Part shown: positions 1 to 6,346 of the stretch, piece after piece | How the letters are laid out: every line of letters begins with the position of its first letter | Numbering within the stretch: the stretch's first letter is position 1 | Source of the DNA: Bacillota bacterium | Lineage (GTDB): Bacteria; Bacillota_A; Clostridia; Lachnospirales; Bianqueaceae | Assembly (NCBI GenBank): GCA_017420625.1 | Contig: JAFOIR010000251.1 | Coordinates: forward strand, 1 to 8,221 | Direction of reading: 5' to 3' | DNA: 8,221 nucleotides | The notes under the pieces: generated by a model | What the model saw: the letters and a program-made list of their open reading frames with translations, nothing else | Databases searched by the model: none | Told to the model about the DNA's origin: nothing | Position numbers and translations under genes: made by a program

Positions 1-120
1 CAGCGCAGCGTGGATCTTCTTCGACTGAAGGATGACGGATGGATCTTCGTGTAGATCCTGGCAGTTCTCGCTATCATCAGCGGTGGGATCCTCGTTTTCC
101 GTTCTTTCGAAAGCACCCAG
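1..120 (+). pseudogene. DUF308/HdeD-like membrane gene, 5' part, interrupted by in-frame TAG
   Basis: Read in the same frame as the gene at 121-606, bases 1-51 encode a short stretch ending in RLKDDGWIFV, then a TAG stop at 52-54, then a hydrophobic run (ILAVLAIISGGILVF) that continues into the next gene without another stop. A basic/polar segment, a Gly-Trp and then a long hydrophobic helix is the usual look of one repeat of DUF308 (HdeD-like) membrane proteins, so both sides of the TAG appear to belong to one protein. Neither other forward frame gives a sensible continuation, which argues for a base substitution rather than an indel. It could be a real nonsense mutation or a sequencing error. 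The gene also begins before the window. The DUF308 assignment is from pattern memory and is moderate. Confidence 0.5.
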
Positions 121-606
121 ATGGTTATGGCGATCGCACTCATCTACTGCGGTGTTACCTCCCTGGTCGTGAGTATTTTTGTTCATTCGAAACTGAGAAA
201 ATACAGGGAAAAACAGCTGAACGGCGAACTGGATGAACGGCCGGTCCTTCCTTCTGAGCAGGCCCCGACCCCACAGAGTGTGGTGGCGGATTTGACAGAC
301 AAACAGGCAATTTCTGAGAGTATGGAAGCGGAACCAATCCCGGTCCGGCCAGTCATGGAAGAGGAACCGGATGAGGAGATCAAGTGGCAGCCGATCCCGG
401 CATCGATGCCGGCTGCGGCAGAGGCACTGCTGGAAGCGGAAGAAAACAGCCTGGCAGAGGTACTGCCTGAGCGCACTTTTGATCCCATGGCAGGCATCTC
501 CTTTGGCGATGAGGAAGATAGGTTAGAAAAAATAGAAAACGAGAAACAAGAAAAGCCCATGGAGGCAGCAGAGGGTGAGATTCCTTTTGAGAATATAGAG
601 ATTTAA
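121..606 (+). CDS. DUF308-like membrane protein, C-terminal part with acidic tail
   Basis: This is the longest uninterrupted reading from an ATG, 161 residues. Residues 1-21 form a transmembrane helix (MVMAIALIYCGVTSLVVSIFV), followed by a basic stretch (HSKLRKYREK), which suggests that the rest faces the cytoplasm. The remaining roughly 130 residues are rich in Glu, Pro and Ala and are probably disordered. No good ribosome binding site precedes the ATG at 121, and the hydrophobic frame continues upstream to an in-frame TAG at 52-54. The ATG is therefore probably an internal Met of a longer DUF308-type protein rather than a true start. The stop lies 15 nt before the ATP-grasp gene, so the two are likely co-transcribed. 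The function is unknown: the DUF308 repeat occurs in the acid-resistance protein HdeD and in many uncharacterised Bacillota membrane proteins. Confidence 0.6.
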   Translation: MVMAIALIYCGVTSLVVSIFVHSKLRKYREKQLNGELDERPVLPSEQAPTPQSVVADLTDKQAISESMEAEPIPVRPVMEEEPDEEIKWQPIPASMPAAAEALLEAEENSLAEVLPERTFDPMAGISFGDEEDRLEKIENEKQEKPMEAAEGEIPFENIEI

Positions 607-621
607 AGCGGAGGATGAGCT

Positions 622-1629
622 ATGAAAATCAGTTATCTGGTCAAACGGGTCCTGGCGATGGATTTCAAGGCCATGAATCAAAGGATCGACGGGATCCATA
701 AAAAGACAGGAAAGAACAAACTCTTTATCCTGGGGGATATGGCGGTCTGTGCCGTTCGGTACGGTGCCGGCTATATGGACTATGATCTGTTTGAGATGTA
801 TGACCTGACAGCCGCACAGCGTGATACCTATATTACGCGCGGACGCAGCAATGACCTGGTCCGCAAATACAATGACCGAAGCTTTTCTCATTACTTTGAC
901 TACAAGGATGAGTTTGATGCCCGCTTCACCGACTATCTTCACCGCGACTGGGCGCCGATCACGGACCAGCCAAACGAGGATGACAAAGAGCGTGCGCTGA
1001 AAGTGATCGAAGCGCATGATGTGATCTTCGCCAAGCCGGTAGACGGTTCCTGCGGCATCGGAGTAGAGCGGCTTCTGACCAAAGACTTTGAAGACGCGGA
1101 AGCCCTTTACAAGTATGTGAAAGCATATGGGAAGAGGTACGTACTGGAGGAAGAGATCCGCCAGCATCCCAAGGTGAGCAGCATCTATCCCGGCTCCATC
1201 AACACCGTTCGTATCGTAACGATCGTCAAGGATAATGTGCCGCATGTCATCTGTGCCTATTTCAGGATCGGCAACAGCGGCAATGCCGTGGACAACTTCA
1301 ATCACGGCGGCATGGTGACTCCGGTGGACGAAGTGACCGGTATTGTGAAGTATCCGGCCATGGACAAGACAAAAGTGGTCTATGAAGATCATCCCGTTAC
1401 CGGCACCCACATTCAGGGATTTGAGTTCCCGGATTGGGAAAAGGCACGCGAACTTGTCAAAAAAGCGGCTATGGAAGTGCCTCAGATGGGCTACGTCGGA
1501 TGGGATGTCGCTTTTGGCGTGGACGGCCCGCTGCTGGTAGAAGGCAACGACTTTACGGGACATGATCTTTATCAGCTGAAGCCTCATACGCCGGATAAGA
1601 TCGGAATCTATCATAAGTTTTTGGTATAA
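622..1629 (+). CDS. ATP-grasp protein, sugar-transfer-associated type
   Basis: A 335-residue protein resembling the 'sugar-transfer associated ATP-grasp' family, which is often found in polysaccharide gene clusters. ATP-grasp enzymes join a carboxylate to an amine or similar nucleophile through an acyl-phosphate, using ATP and Mg. Visible parts are a helical N-terminal region (about 1-110), then the ATP-grasp core: FAKPVDGSCGIGV (136-148) with K138 and the glycine-rich loop for nucleotide binding, YVLEEEI (173-179) for adenine contact, NTVRIVTI (194-201), and GWDVAF...LLVEGND (293-310), where D295, E307 and N309 are the likely metal ligands. All key positions seem intact. GGAGGA at 610-615 lies 6 nt before the ATG and supports this start. 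It has no signal peptide or membrane helix, so it should be cytosolic. The substrate cannot be told. The radical SAM gene follows after 2 nt. Confidence 0.85.
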   Translation: MKISYLVKRVLAMDFKAMNQRIDGIHKKTGKNKLFILGDMAVCAVRYGAGYMDYDLFEMYDLTAAQRDTYITRGRSNDLVRKYNDRSFSHYFDYKDEFDARFTDYLHRDWAPITDQPNEDDKERALKVIEAHDVIFAKPVDGSCGIGVERLLTKDFEDAEALYKYVKAYGKRYVLEEEIRQHPKVSSIYPGSINTVRIVTIVKDNVPHVICAYFRIGNSGNAVDNFNHGGMVTPVDEVTGIVKYPAMDKTKVVYEDHPVTGTHIQGFEFPDWEKARELVKKAAMEVPQMGYVGWDVAFGVDGPLLVEGNDFTGHDLYQLKPHTPDKIGIYHKFLV

Positions 1630-1631
1630 AA

Positions 1632-2564
1632 GTGCTGAGTCTTGAAAAATGTAATCTTTGTCCGCGCGAGTGCAAGGTAAACCGGTTCAGCGGGGTTGGC
1701 TACTGTGGGATGCCCGCTGATCTGAAACTTGCCCGTGCGATGATCCACGAAGGCGAAGAACCGTGCCTGCTGCCTGCCGGCGCGGTTTTTTTCAGTGGCT
1801 GCAACCTGCGGTGCGTCTTCTGTCAGAACTATGAGATCAGTCTGGAGCATAAAGGTTTTCCTGTTGCCGAAGAGCGGCTTCAGAAAATCCTGCTTGAACT
1901 TCAGGAAGCCGGCGCCTCTACCATCGATCTGGTAACGCCTACTCCCTGGATCCTTCAGATCCGGAATGTGCTGAAAAATCTTCGCTCTTCCGGGTTGCTG
2001 AAGATCCCGGTTGTTTATAACTGTGGCGGCTATGAGAGCGTTCATGCGCTTCAGGCACTTGACGGGCTTGTGGATGTCTATATGCCGGATCTGAAATATT
2101 TTGACGCTTCTCTTTCAAAACGCTACAGCAGTGCATCCGACTATTTTGAAGTATGCAGCAAAGCACTGGACGAGATGTTTCGACAAGTGGGACCGGTACA
2201 GTTTGCCGGACCTGCAAATGAGGAAAGAAAAGACAAGCAGCCATCATCCGCCTCTGCCGGCAGGATGGTCAGGGGCCTTCTGATCCGCCATCTTGTGCTG
2301 CCCGGTCAGATGAAGGACAGCGTCCGGCTGATGGAGTATTTGGGAAAGGCTTTCCCGAAGGGGAGCATCCGCATCAGTCTGCTCGCGCAGTATACGCCCT
2401 ATGGGAAGCTGGAGGATTATCCCGAACTTCAGCGCCGGGTCACGACCTATGAATACGAGCAGGTCGTGGAAGCAGCCGACCGGGCCGGCCTTTTGGGCTA
2501 CCGGCAGTTCAGATCCTCCGCTACGATGGATCTTCGGCCGAGCTTTGAAGGAGAAGGCTTGTGA
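1632..2564 (+). CDS. Radical SAM protein, PflA-like (COG1313 type)
   Basis: A 310-residue radical SAM enzyme of the group usually named 'putative pyruvate formate-lyase activating enzyme' (COG1313). The 4Fe-4S cluster motif CNLRCVFC (C57, C61, C64) would bind S-adenosylmethionine and produce the 5'-deoxyadenosyl radical. The N-terminus has the family's second cysteine set, CNLCPREC plus C25 (C7, C10, C14, C25). Other family marks are QNYEIS (65-70), LVTPTPW (100-106), a conserved VYNCGGYE (128-135), DLKYFD (153-158), RHLVLPG (219-225) and QYTPY (253-257). The start is GTG at 1632: an in-frame stop at 1614-1616 rules out a longer protein, and a later start would lose C7. No ribosome binding site is visible, so translation is probably coupled to the ATP-grasp gene ending at 1629. 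Relative to the family as I remember it, about 15 extra residues lie between RQVG and the RHLVLPG block. The true substrate is unknown; activation of a glycyl-radical enzyme is not shown by the context. Confidence 0.88.
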   Translation: MLSLEKCNLCPRECKVNRFSGVGYCGMPADLKLARAMIHEGEEPCLLPAGAVFFSGCNLRCVFCQNYEISLEHKGFPVAEERLQKILLELQEAGASTIDLVTPTPWILQIRNVLKNLRSSGLLKIPVVYNCGGYESVHALQALDGLVDVYMPDLKYFDASLSKRYSSASDYFEVCSKALDEMFRQVGPVQFAGPANEERKDKQPSSASAGRMVRGLLIRHLVLPGQMKDSVRLMEYLGKAFPKGSIRISLLAQYTPYGKLEDYPELQRRVTTYEYEQVVEAADRAGLLGYRQFRSSATMDLRPSFEGEGL

Positions 2565-2594
2565 AAAGGAAGTTCATCCGGAATCTGTCCGGCC

Positions 2595-2623
2595 TTGCGA
2601 AAAACAGGGTTTTGTGATACAGT
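2595..2623 (+). promoter_or_regulatory. Predicted promoter for the clostripain-family gene
   Basis: TTGCGA (2595-2600), a 17-nt spacer, then TACAGT (2618-2623) preceded by TGA, an extended -10 (TGn). This fits a housekeeping sigma factor promoter. Transcription would start near 2630, leaving a leader of about 49 nt before the ATG at 2679, with AGGAGG at 2666-2671. The promoter suggests that the protease gene is a separate transcription unit, although no strong terminator separates it from the radical SAM gene and read-through is possible. The call rests on consensus match only. Confidence 0.55.
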
Positions 2624-2678
2624 AAAAAATGTCTATTTATGGAAATGACAGTTCCTTTCAGATACAGGAGGTACCAAT

Positions 2679-5414
2679 ATGTCCAATCAAAGACCCAGAG
2701 GAAGAGACCGCTCAGCAGGTTCTTCTTCGAATAAACCGAGTTCAGGAAACGGAACCGGCGGCGTCTATCGGCGCGGCAGCGGTCTGGGCACCGGCCCGGT
2801 CGGAAGAAAAGAAGGTTACGGCGGACGCTTCGGAACAAACAGCGGAACTTCCGGTCAGAGCGGCCACCAGGGTCAGACAGGCCAGAATGCCGAGAGAGGC
2901 TCCTCTTACCGGACCGGCAACTACGGCGGCGGCATCAACCTGAATAACGTGACGCGTTCCAGAGGCGGATGTCTGACAAGGATCATTCCGATCCTGATCG
3001 TTCTGATCGTCGGATATTTCATCATCAAATTCATTTTTGGCGGAAGCGATGATACGACGACGGCTGACAACAACTACAGCGGTTCTTATGTACCGGGGCA
3101 GCAGACTCAGCAGCTGGATCAGCAGACCACCGACAATCAGACCGACGCATTTTCCCAGCTGTTTGACGGCATGGGATATTACGGCGGAAACTCTTCCATG
3201 TCGACGGGCTGGACAGATGTGGCGCTCAGTAAACCAACGCTGAATACCAGCGTAGCGGACGGATCCAGAGAGAAGTACACGAATGTACTCGGCAACGGCA
3301 AGGATCAGGTCACGATCATGGTGTACATGTGCGGCACTGACCTTGAAAGCAAGAACGGTATGGGAACGGCTGACCTTTCGGAAATGGCGAATGCCCGGAT
3401 CTCCGACAACGTCAATCTGCTCGTTTATACCGGCGGCTGCAGCAGCTGGCGCAATTCGATCGTTTCCAGCAAAGTCAACCAGATCTACCAGATCACCGGA
3501 AACGGTCAGGTCAAACGAGTGGTGGAGGATGCCGGAAAAGGCGCCATGACCAGTCCGGATACGCTGACCTCCTTTATCAACTTCTGTACACAGAACTATC
3601 CGGCCAACCGGCAGATCCTGATCTTCTGGGATCATGGCGGAGGATCCGTCAGCGGCTACGGCTATGATGAAAAGAACCCCAGAATCCAGTCCATGACACT
3701 GGCCGGAATCAATACGGCGCTGAAAAATGCCGGCACCCAGTTCGATATCATCGGTTTCGATACCTGCCTCATGGGCACGCTGGAAAATGCCCTGATGCTC
3801 AATACCTATGCCGATTACCTGATCGCCTCGGAAGAGACGGAACCCGGTGTAGGCTGGTACTATACCAACTGGCTGACAGCCATCTCCGGCTCGCCTTCCA
3901 TGAGCAGCCTGGATCTGGGCAAACGAATCATCGATGACTTTGTCGAAGTCTGTGCCTCCAAGTGCAGAGGTCAGAGCGCGACCCTTTCTCTGATCGATCT
4001 GGCGGAGCTTTCCCACACGGTCCCCGAAAAACTGAAAGGATTTTCAAACGGCGTCTCCAACCTTCTGACAGAGCAGAACTTCAAACAGGTCTCCGATGCC
4101 CGTGCACACACCCGTGAATTTGCTTCCAGCACGAAAATCGATCAGATCGACCTGATCAACTTCGCGCAGATGCTGAATACCAAGGAATCCATTGAAATGG
4201 CGAGAGCCCTGGCAGGGGCGATCAAGTACAACCGTACTTCCTCGAACATGACCAATGCCTACGGCCTTTCGATCTACTTCCCCTATCAGAAAGCTTCCTA
4301 TGTCGACCGGATGGTCAGGACCTACACGGAGATCGGCATGGATTCGAGCTATTCCAAGTGCATCCAGCAGTTCGCCAAGATGGAAACCTCCGGTCAGCTG
4401 GCCGGCGGCGGAACGAGCGGTTCTTACAGCTCGCTTTTCGATTCACTGCTTGGCTCTGACTATACGCCTTCCACCGGCTATCCGAGCGATTCCGGCGCAT
4501 ATCCGGGCGGATCCTCCTACAGCGGACTGTCTGATCTCTTCGGCGGAACCGACGGATCCAGCAGCATGCTGGAATCTCTGTTCGGCAGCTTCCTGGGCGG
4601 AGGAGGAGATTTCTCCGGTATCTTCGATGACCTGGACAGCTCGAACATGGACTACTACTATCAGGACCGCTCTCTCCCTCAGGAAGACATGGTTGATTAT
4701 ATCAGCGACAACTGGTTTGACGGATCGCTTCTCAGGTGGAACTCCGATGAAAGCGGCAATCTGCTGCTTCGGCTTTCCAAACAGCAGTGGAGCCTCGTTC
4801 ATAACCTGCAGCTGAACATGTTCGTGGATGACGGTGAAGGCTTCATCGACCTTGGCCTTGACAATGTCTTTGAATTCACTGAGGACGGCGCGCTGATCTG
4901 CGATACCCAGAAGGTTTGGGTAGGCATCAACGGACAGGCCGTCGCCTACTATCACGAATCGACCTTTGATGACGGTGAAAACTATGTCATCACCGGCCGG
5001 GTACCGGCCTATGTCAATGGCGTACTTTCCGATATCATCCTGGTCTTCGACAATGAACATCCGAGCGGCTATGTAGCCGGTGTGCGGCCTGTCTATCAGG
5101 AAAGCGAGACCCTTACGGTTGCGAAAGCGCAGAGCGGCTTTATTCTGGCGGAAGATGATTCCAACGGCTTCGGCGTCAGCCAGGTCGATACCACTGTGCT
5201 TCAGCCCGGCGATGTGATCGACTTTATCTGTGATTACTATGGTTATGACGGTACCTATCAGGAAAGCTTCTATCTGGGCGACCAGATGGTGGTACCGTCA
5301 GACGGCGAACTGACAGTCGAAAATGTCTCTCTGGAAGCGCTTCGGCTGAAGATCGCCTACGTCTTCACCGATATCTACAATCAGGAGCGGTGGACAGAAT
5401 CTGTTGACCGATAG
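2679..5414 (+). CDS. Membrane-anchored clostripain-family (C11) cysteine protease
   Basis: A 911-residue predicted type II membrane protein with an outward-facing cysteine protease. Residues 1-97 are a disordered Gly/Ser/Arg-rich cytoplasmic tail. One transmembrane helix follows (about 102-120, IPILIVLIVGYFIIKFIF), then a Gln/Asn/Thr-rich linker. The C11 peptidase domain runs from about 209 (TIMVYMCGTDLE) to about 570, including YGLSIYFP near 528. The catalytic dyad is H319 in FWDHGGG and C363 in GFDTCLMG, 44 residues apart as usual for the family. D361, two residues before the Cys, matches the S1-pocket Asp known to favour Arg/Lys substrates in PmC11. K332 and R335 are candidate self-cleavage sites (inference). 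After the protease come a Gly/Ser/Tyr-rich repeated linker (581-660) and a beta-rich C-terminal domain (about 665-911) that I do not recognise. AGGAGG at 2666-2671, 7 nt before the ATG, fixes the start. A terminator-like hairpin follows the TAG stop. Confidence 0.88.
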   Translation: MSNQRPRGRDRSAGSSSNKPSSGNGTGGVYRRGSGLGTGPVGRKEGYGGRFGTNSGTSGQSGHQGQTGQNAERGSSYRTGNYGGGINLNNVTRSRGGCLTRIIPILIVLIVGYFIIKFIFGGSDDTTTADNNYSGSYVPGQQTQQLDQQTTDNQTDAFSQLFDGMGYYGGNSSMSTGWTDVALSKPTLNTSVADGSREKYTNVLGNGKDQVTIMVYMCGTDLESKNGMGTADLSEMANARISDNVNLLVYTGGCSSWRNSIVSSKVNQIYQITGNGQVKRVVEDAGKGAMTSPDTLTSFINFCTQNYPANRQILIFWDHGGGSVSGYGYDEKNPRIQSMTLAGINTALKNAGTQFDIIGFDTCLMGTLENALMLNTYADYLIASEETEPGVGWYYTNWLTAISGSPSMSSLDLGKRIIDDFVEVCASKCRGQSATLSLIDLAELSHTVPEKLKGFSNGVSNLLTEQNFKQVSDARAHTREFASSTKIDQIDLINFAQMLNTKESIEMARALAGAIKYNRTSSNMTNAYGLSIYFPYQKASYVDRMVRTYTEIGMDSSYSKCIQQFAKMETSGQLAGGGTSGSYSSLFDSLLGSDYTPSTGYPSDSGAYPGGSSYSGLSDLFGGTDGSSSMLESLFGSFLGGGGDFSGIFDDLDSSNMDYYYQDRSLPQEDMVDYISDNWFDGSLLRWNSDESGNLLLRLSKQQWSLVHNLQLNMFVDDGEGFIDLGLDNVFEFTEDGALICDTQKVWVGINGQAVAYYHESTFDDGENYVITGRVPAYVNGVLSDIILVFDNEHPSGYVAGVRPVYQESETLTVAKAQSGFILAEDDSNGFGVSQVDTTVLQPGDVIDFICDYYGYDGTYQESFYLGDQMVVPSDGELTVENVSLEALRLKIAYVFTDIYNQERWTESVDR
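4419..4637 (+). repeat. Degenerate repeats in the linker of the C11 protease
   Basis: Protein-level repeats within residues 581-653 of the protease. The units are YSSLFDSLLG (583-592), YSGLSDLFGG (614-623), SSMLESLFGSFLGG (628-641) and FSGIFDDL (645-652), separated by Gly/Ser/Tyr/Pro-rich spacers. Each has an aromatic or Ser start followed by a small hydrophobic-acidic stretch. A related unit, FSQLFDGMGYYGG (158-170), lies in the other linker, between the membrane helix and the protease. The DNA copies are not identical, so this is an old or selected protein repeat rather than a recent duplication. Confidence 0.5.
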
Positions 5415-5448
5415 GTAAAAAAGCTGACCTGCAAAGCTTAAGTTGCGG

Positions 5449-5477
5449 TTGAAAGCCTCCCTGGAGTGTGATATATT
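5449..5477 (+). promoter_or_regulatory. Predicted promoter for the TPR gene
   Basis: TTGAAA (5449-5454), a 17-nt spacer and TATATT (5472-5477), with an extended -10 TGA just upstream (5469-5471). This is a near-consensus housekeeping promoter. The start would be near 5484, giving a leader of about 22 nt that carries the ribosome binding site at 5493-5499. The spacer of this promoter is also the left arm of the hairpin at 5452-5503. It should drive the TPR gene and probably the DUF4838 gene behind it. Confidence 0.65.
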
Positions 5478-5505
5478 TTTACTATCTGCTCCAAGGAGGC
5501 TTTTT
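5452..5505 (+). terminator. Terminator-like hairpin whose 3' arm holds the next gene's RBS
   Basis: Left arm AAAGCCTCCCTGGAG (5452-5466) pairs with CTCCAAGGAGGCTTT (5489-5503), 15 positions with one C-A mismatch, around a 22-nt loop. The right arm runs into a five-T tract (5501-5505), so an mRNA coming from the protease gene should terminate here, about 90 nt after its stop. The same right arm contains AAGGAGG, the ribosome binding site of the TPR gene, so any read-through mRNA would have that site hidden in the stem. The large loop makes folding somewhat less certain than in a compact terminator. Confidence 0.65.
5493..5499 (+). promoter_or_regulatory. Ribosome binding site of the TPR gene, inside hairpin arm
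   Basis: AAGGAGG lies 6 nt before the ATG at 5506 and selects that start over an in-frame TTG at 5443, which would add 21 residues and has no such site. The element can pair with CCTCC at 5456-5460 in a long transcript, but mRNA starting at the local promoter lacks that arm. Confidence 0.8.
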
Positions 5506-6333
5506 ATGGATTTTCTGAAAAAACACCCGTTTCTGGTGATCTATATCATTCTTTTGATCGGCGCTGTCGTCTTTCATGTGGGAGGCGGCTGGATTCTTCT
5601 GGGATCTTTGGCCTACCTGCTGCTGGTCGCGCTGATTCGCCTTCCCAACACCATCGCCCGTATAGGCTACTTTCTGCAGGGAGTCGGGAAAAAGCCGGAA
5701 CAGGCGTTTCGTTTTTATGAATATGCCTTCCGTCACGGAGCAAGCGCGGATGCACCGAAGATCGCTTATGCCATGCAGCTCATGAAGAAATGCCGCTATG
5801 AAGAATCGAAAACTCTTCTTGAAGACCTGCTTGTCAAAGAGAATCTGCAGCCAACGCTTCTGAAGATCGTCAGACAGGATCTGGCGATTGCCTACTGGAA
5901 CTGCGGAGACCTTCAGCGGGCGATCGATACCCTTGAAAACATGAAAGGCGACTATGACCTTCTGTCGCCTGAATACTATACGACCCTCGGTTATTTCTAT
6001 ATCGAAGCAAAGAACTATCAGAAAGGCGCAGAAGAAACAGAAGAAGCGCTGAAACTGGATCAGTCCAACGCCGGTGCCTATGACAACCTGGCGGTGATCG
6101 CCTATGAACAGGGCCGGATGGAGGAAGCCAAAGAGCTTTTCATGAAAGCACTGGAGATGAAAGATACTCTGGCTTCGAGCAAGTATTATCTTGGTCTGAT
6201 CTATGAGGCTGAAGGTGACTATGAAACGGCCAGATCCTATTTTTCCGGAGCCCACAATTCCAACATCAACGGACTCAATACGGTCTCCCGGGAAGAGGTG
6301 GATGCCAAATATCAGGAATACCTGGACAAATGA
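5506..6333 (+). CDS. TPR protein with two N-terminal membrane helices
   Basis: A 275-residue protein. Residues 9-26 and 28-46 are two hydrophobic helices joined by a very short turn (HVGGG), forming a membrane hairpin that leaves both ends on the same side, probably the cytoplasm. The rest is alpha-helical with tetratricopeptide-like repeats: one about 64-110, then clearer ones at about 117-146 (LAIAYWNCGDLQRAI), 154-186 (LGYFYIEAKNYQKG), 188-220 (LAVIAYEQGRMEEA) and 222-250 (LGLIYEAEGDYETA). The TPR consensus positions (L/Y/A, G/N-x-x-x-x-A) are easy to see in the last three. Such proteins serve as scaffolds for protein-protein contacts, so a specific role cannot be named. The ATG at 5506 is chosen for its AAGGAGG 6 nt upstream. 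A DUF4838 gene follows 13 nt after the stop, so the two likely form an operon. Confidence 0.85.
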   Translation: MDFLKKHPFLVIYIILLIGAVVFHVGGGWILLGSLAYLLLVALIRLPNTIARIGYFLQGVGKKPEQAFRFYEYAFRHGASADAPKIAYAMQLMKKCRYEESKTLLEDLLVKENLQPTLLKIVRQDLAIAYWNCGDLQRAIDTLENMKGDYDLLSPEYYTTLGYFYIEAKNYQKGAEETEEALKLDQSNAGAYDNLAVIAYEQGRMEEAKELFMKALEMKDTLASSKYYLGLIYEAEGDYETARSYFSGAHNSNINGLNTVSREEVDAKYQEYLDK

Positions 6334-6337
6334 TCTG

Positions 6338-6343
6338 AGGAGG
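6338..6343 (+). promoter_or_regulatory. Ribosome binding site of the DUF4838 gene
   Basis: AGGAGG sits 3 nt before the ATG at 6347 but 6 nt before the adjacent GTG at 6350. By spacing alone the GTG is the better start; the difference is one residue. The site lies in the 13-nt gap after the TPR stop, so no promoter or terminator fits between the genes. Confidence 0.7.
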
Positions 6344-6346
6344 TGA

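Noticed and set aside
523..1614. Long open frame on the minus strand (363 codons) opposite the ATP-grasp gene
   Set aside because: Its protein has no recognisable domain, while the plus strand carries a full ATP-grasp with intact motifs and a good ribosome binding site. It is a codon-bias shadow.
2578..2592. Small hairpin CCGGA-ATCTG-TCCGG after the radical SAM gene, considered as a terminator
   Set aside because: Only 5 base pairs and no T tract behind it, so I do not call it a terminator.
2629..2943. Small plus-strand frame overlapping the protease start, considered as a precursor peptide
   Set aside because: It overlaps the protease gene in another frame, lacks its own ribosome binding site and its translation has no leader/core pattern.
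2742..4016. Minus-strand open frame of 424 codons opposite the protease gene
   Set aside because: The plus strand encodes the C11 protease with its dyad. The reverse product is compositionally odd and matches no family I know.
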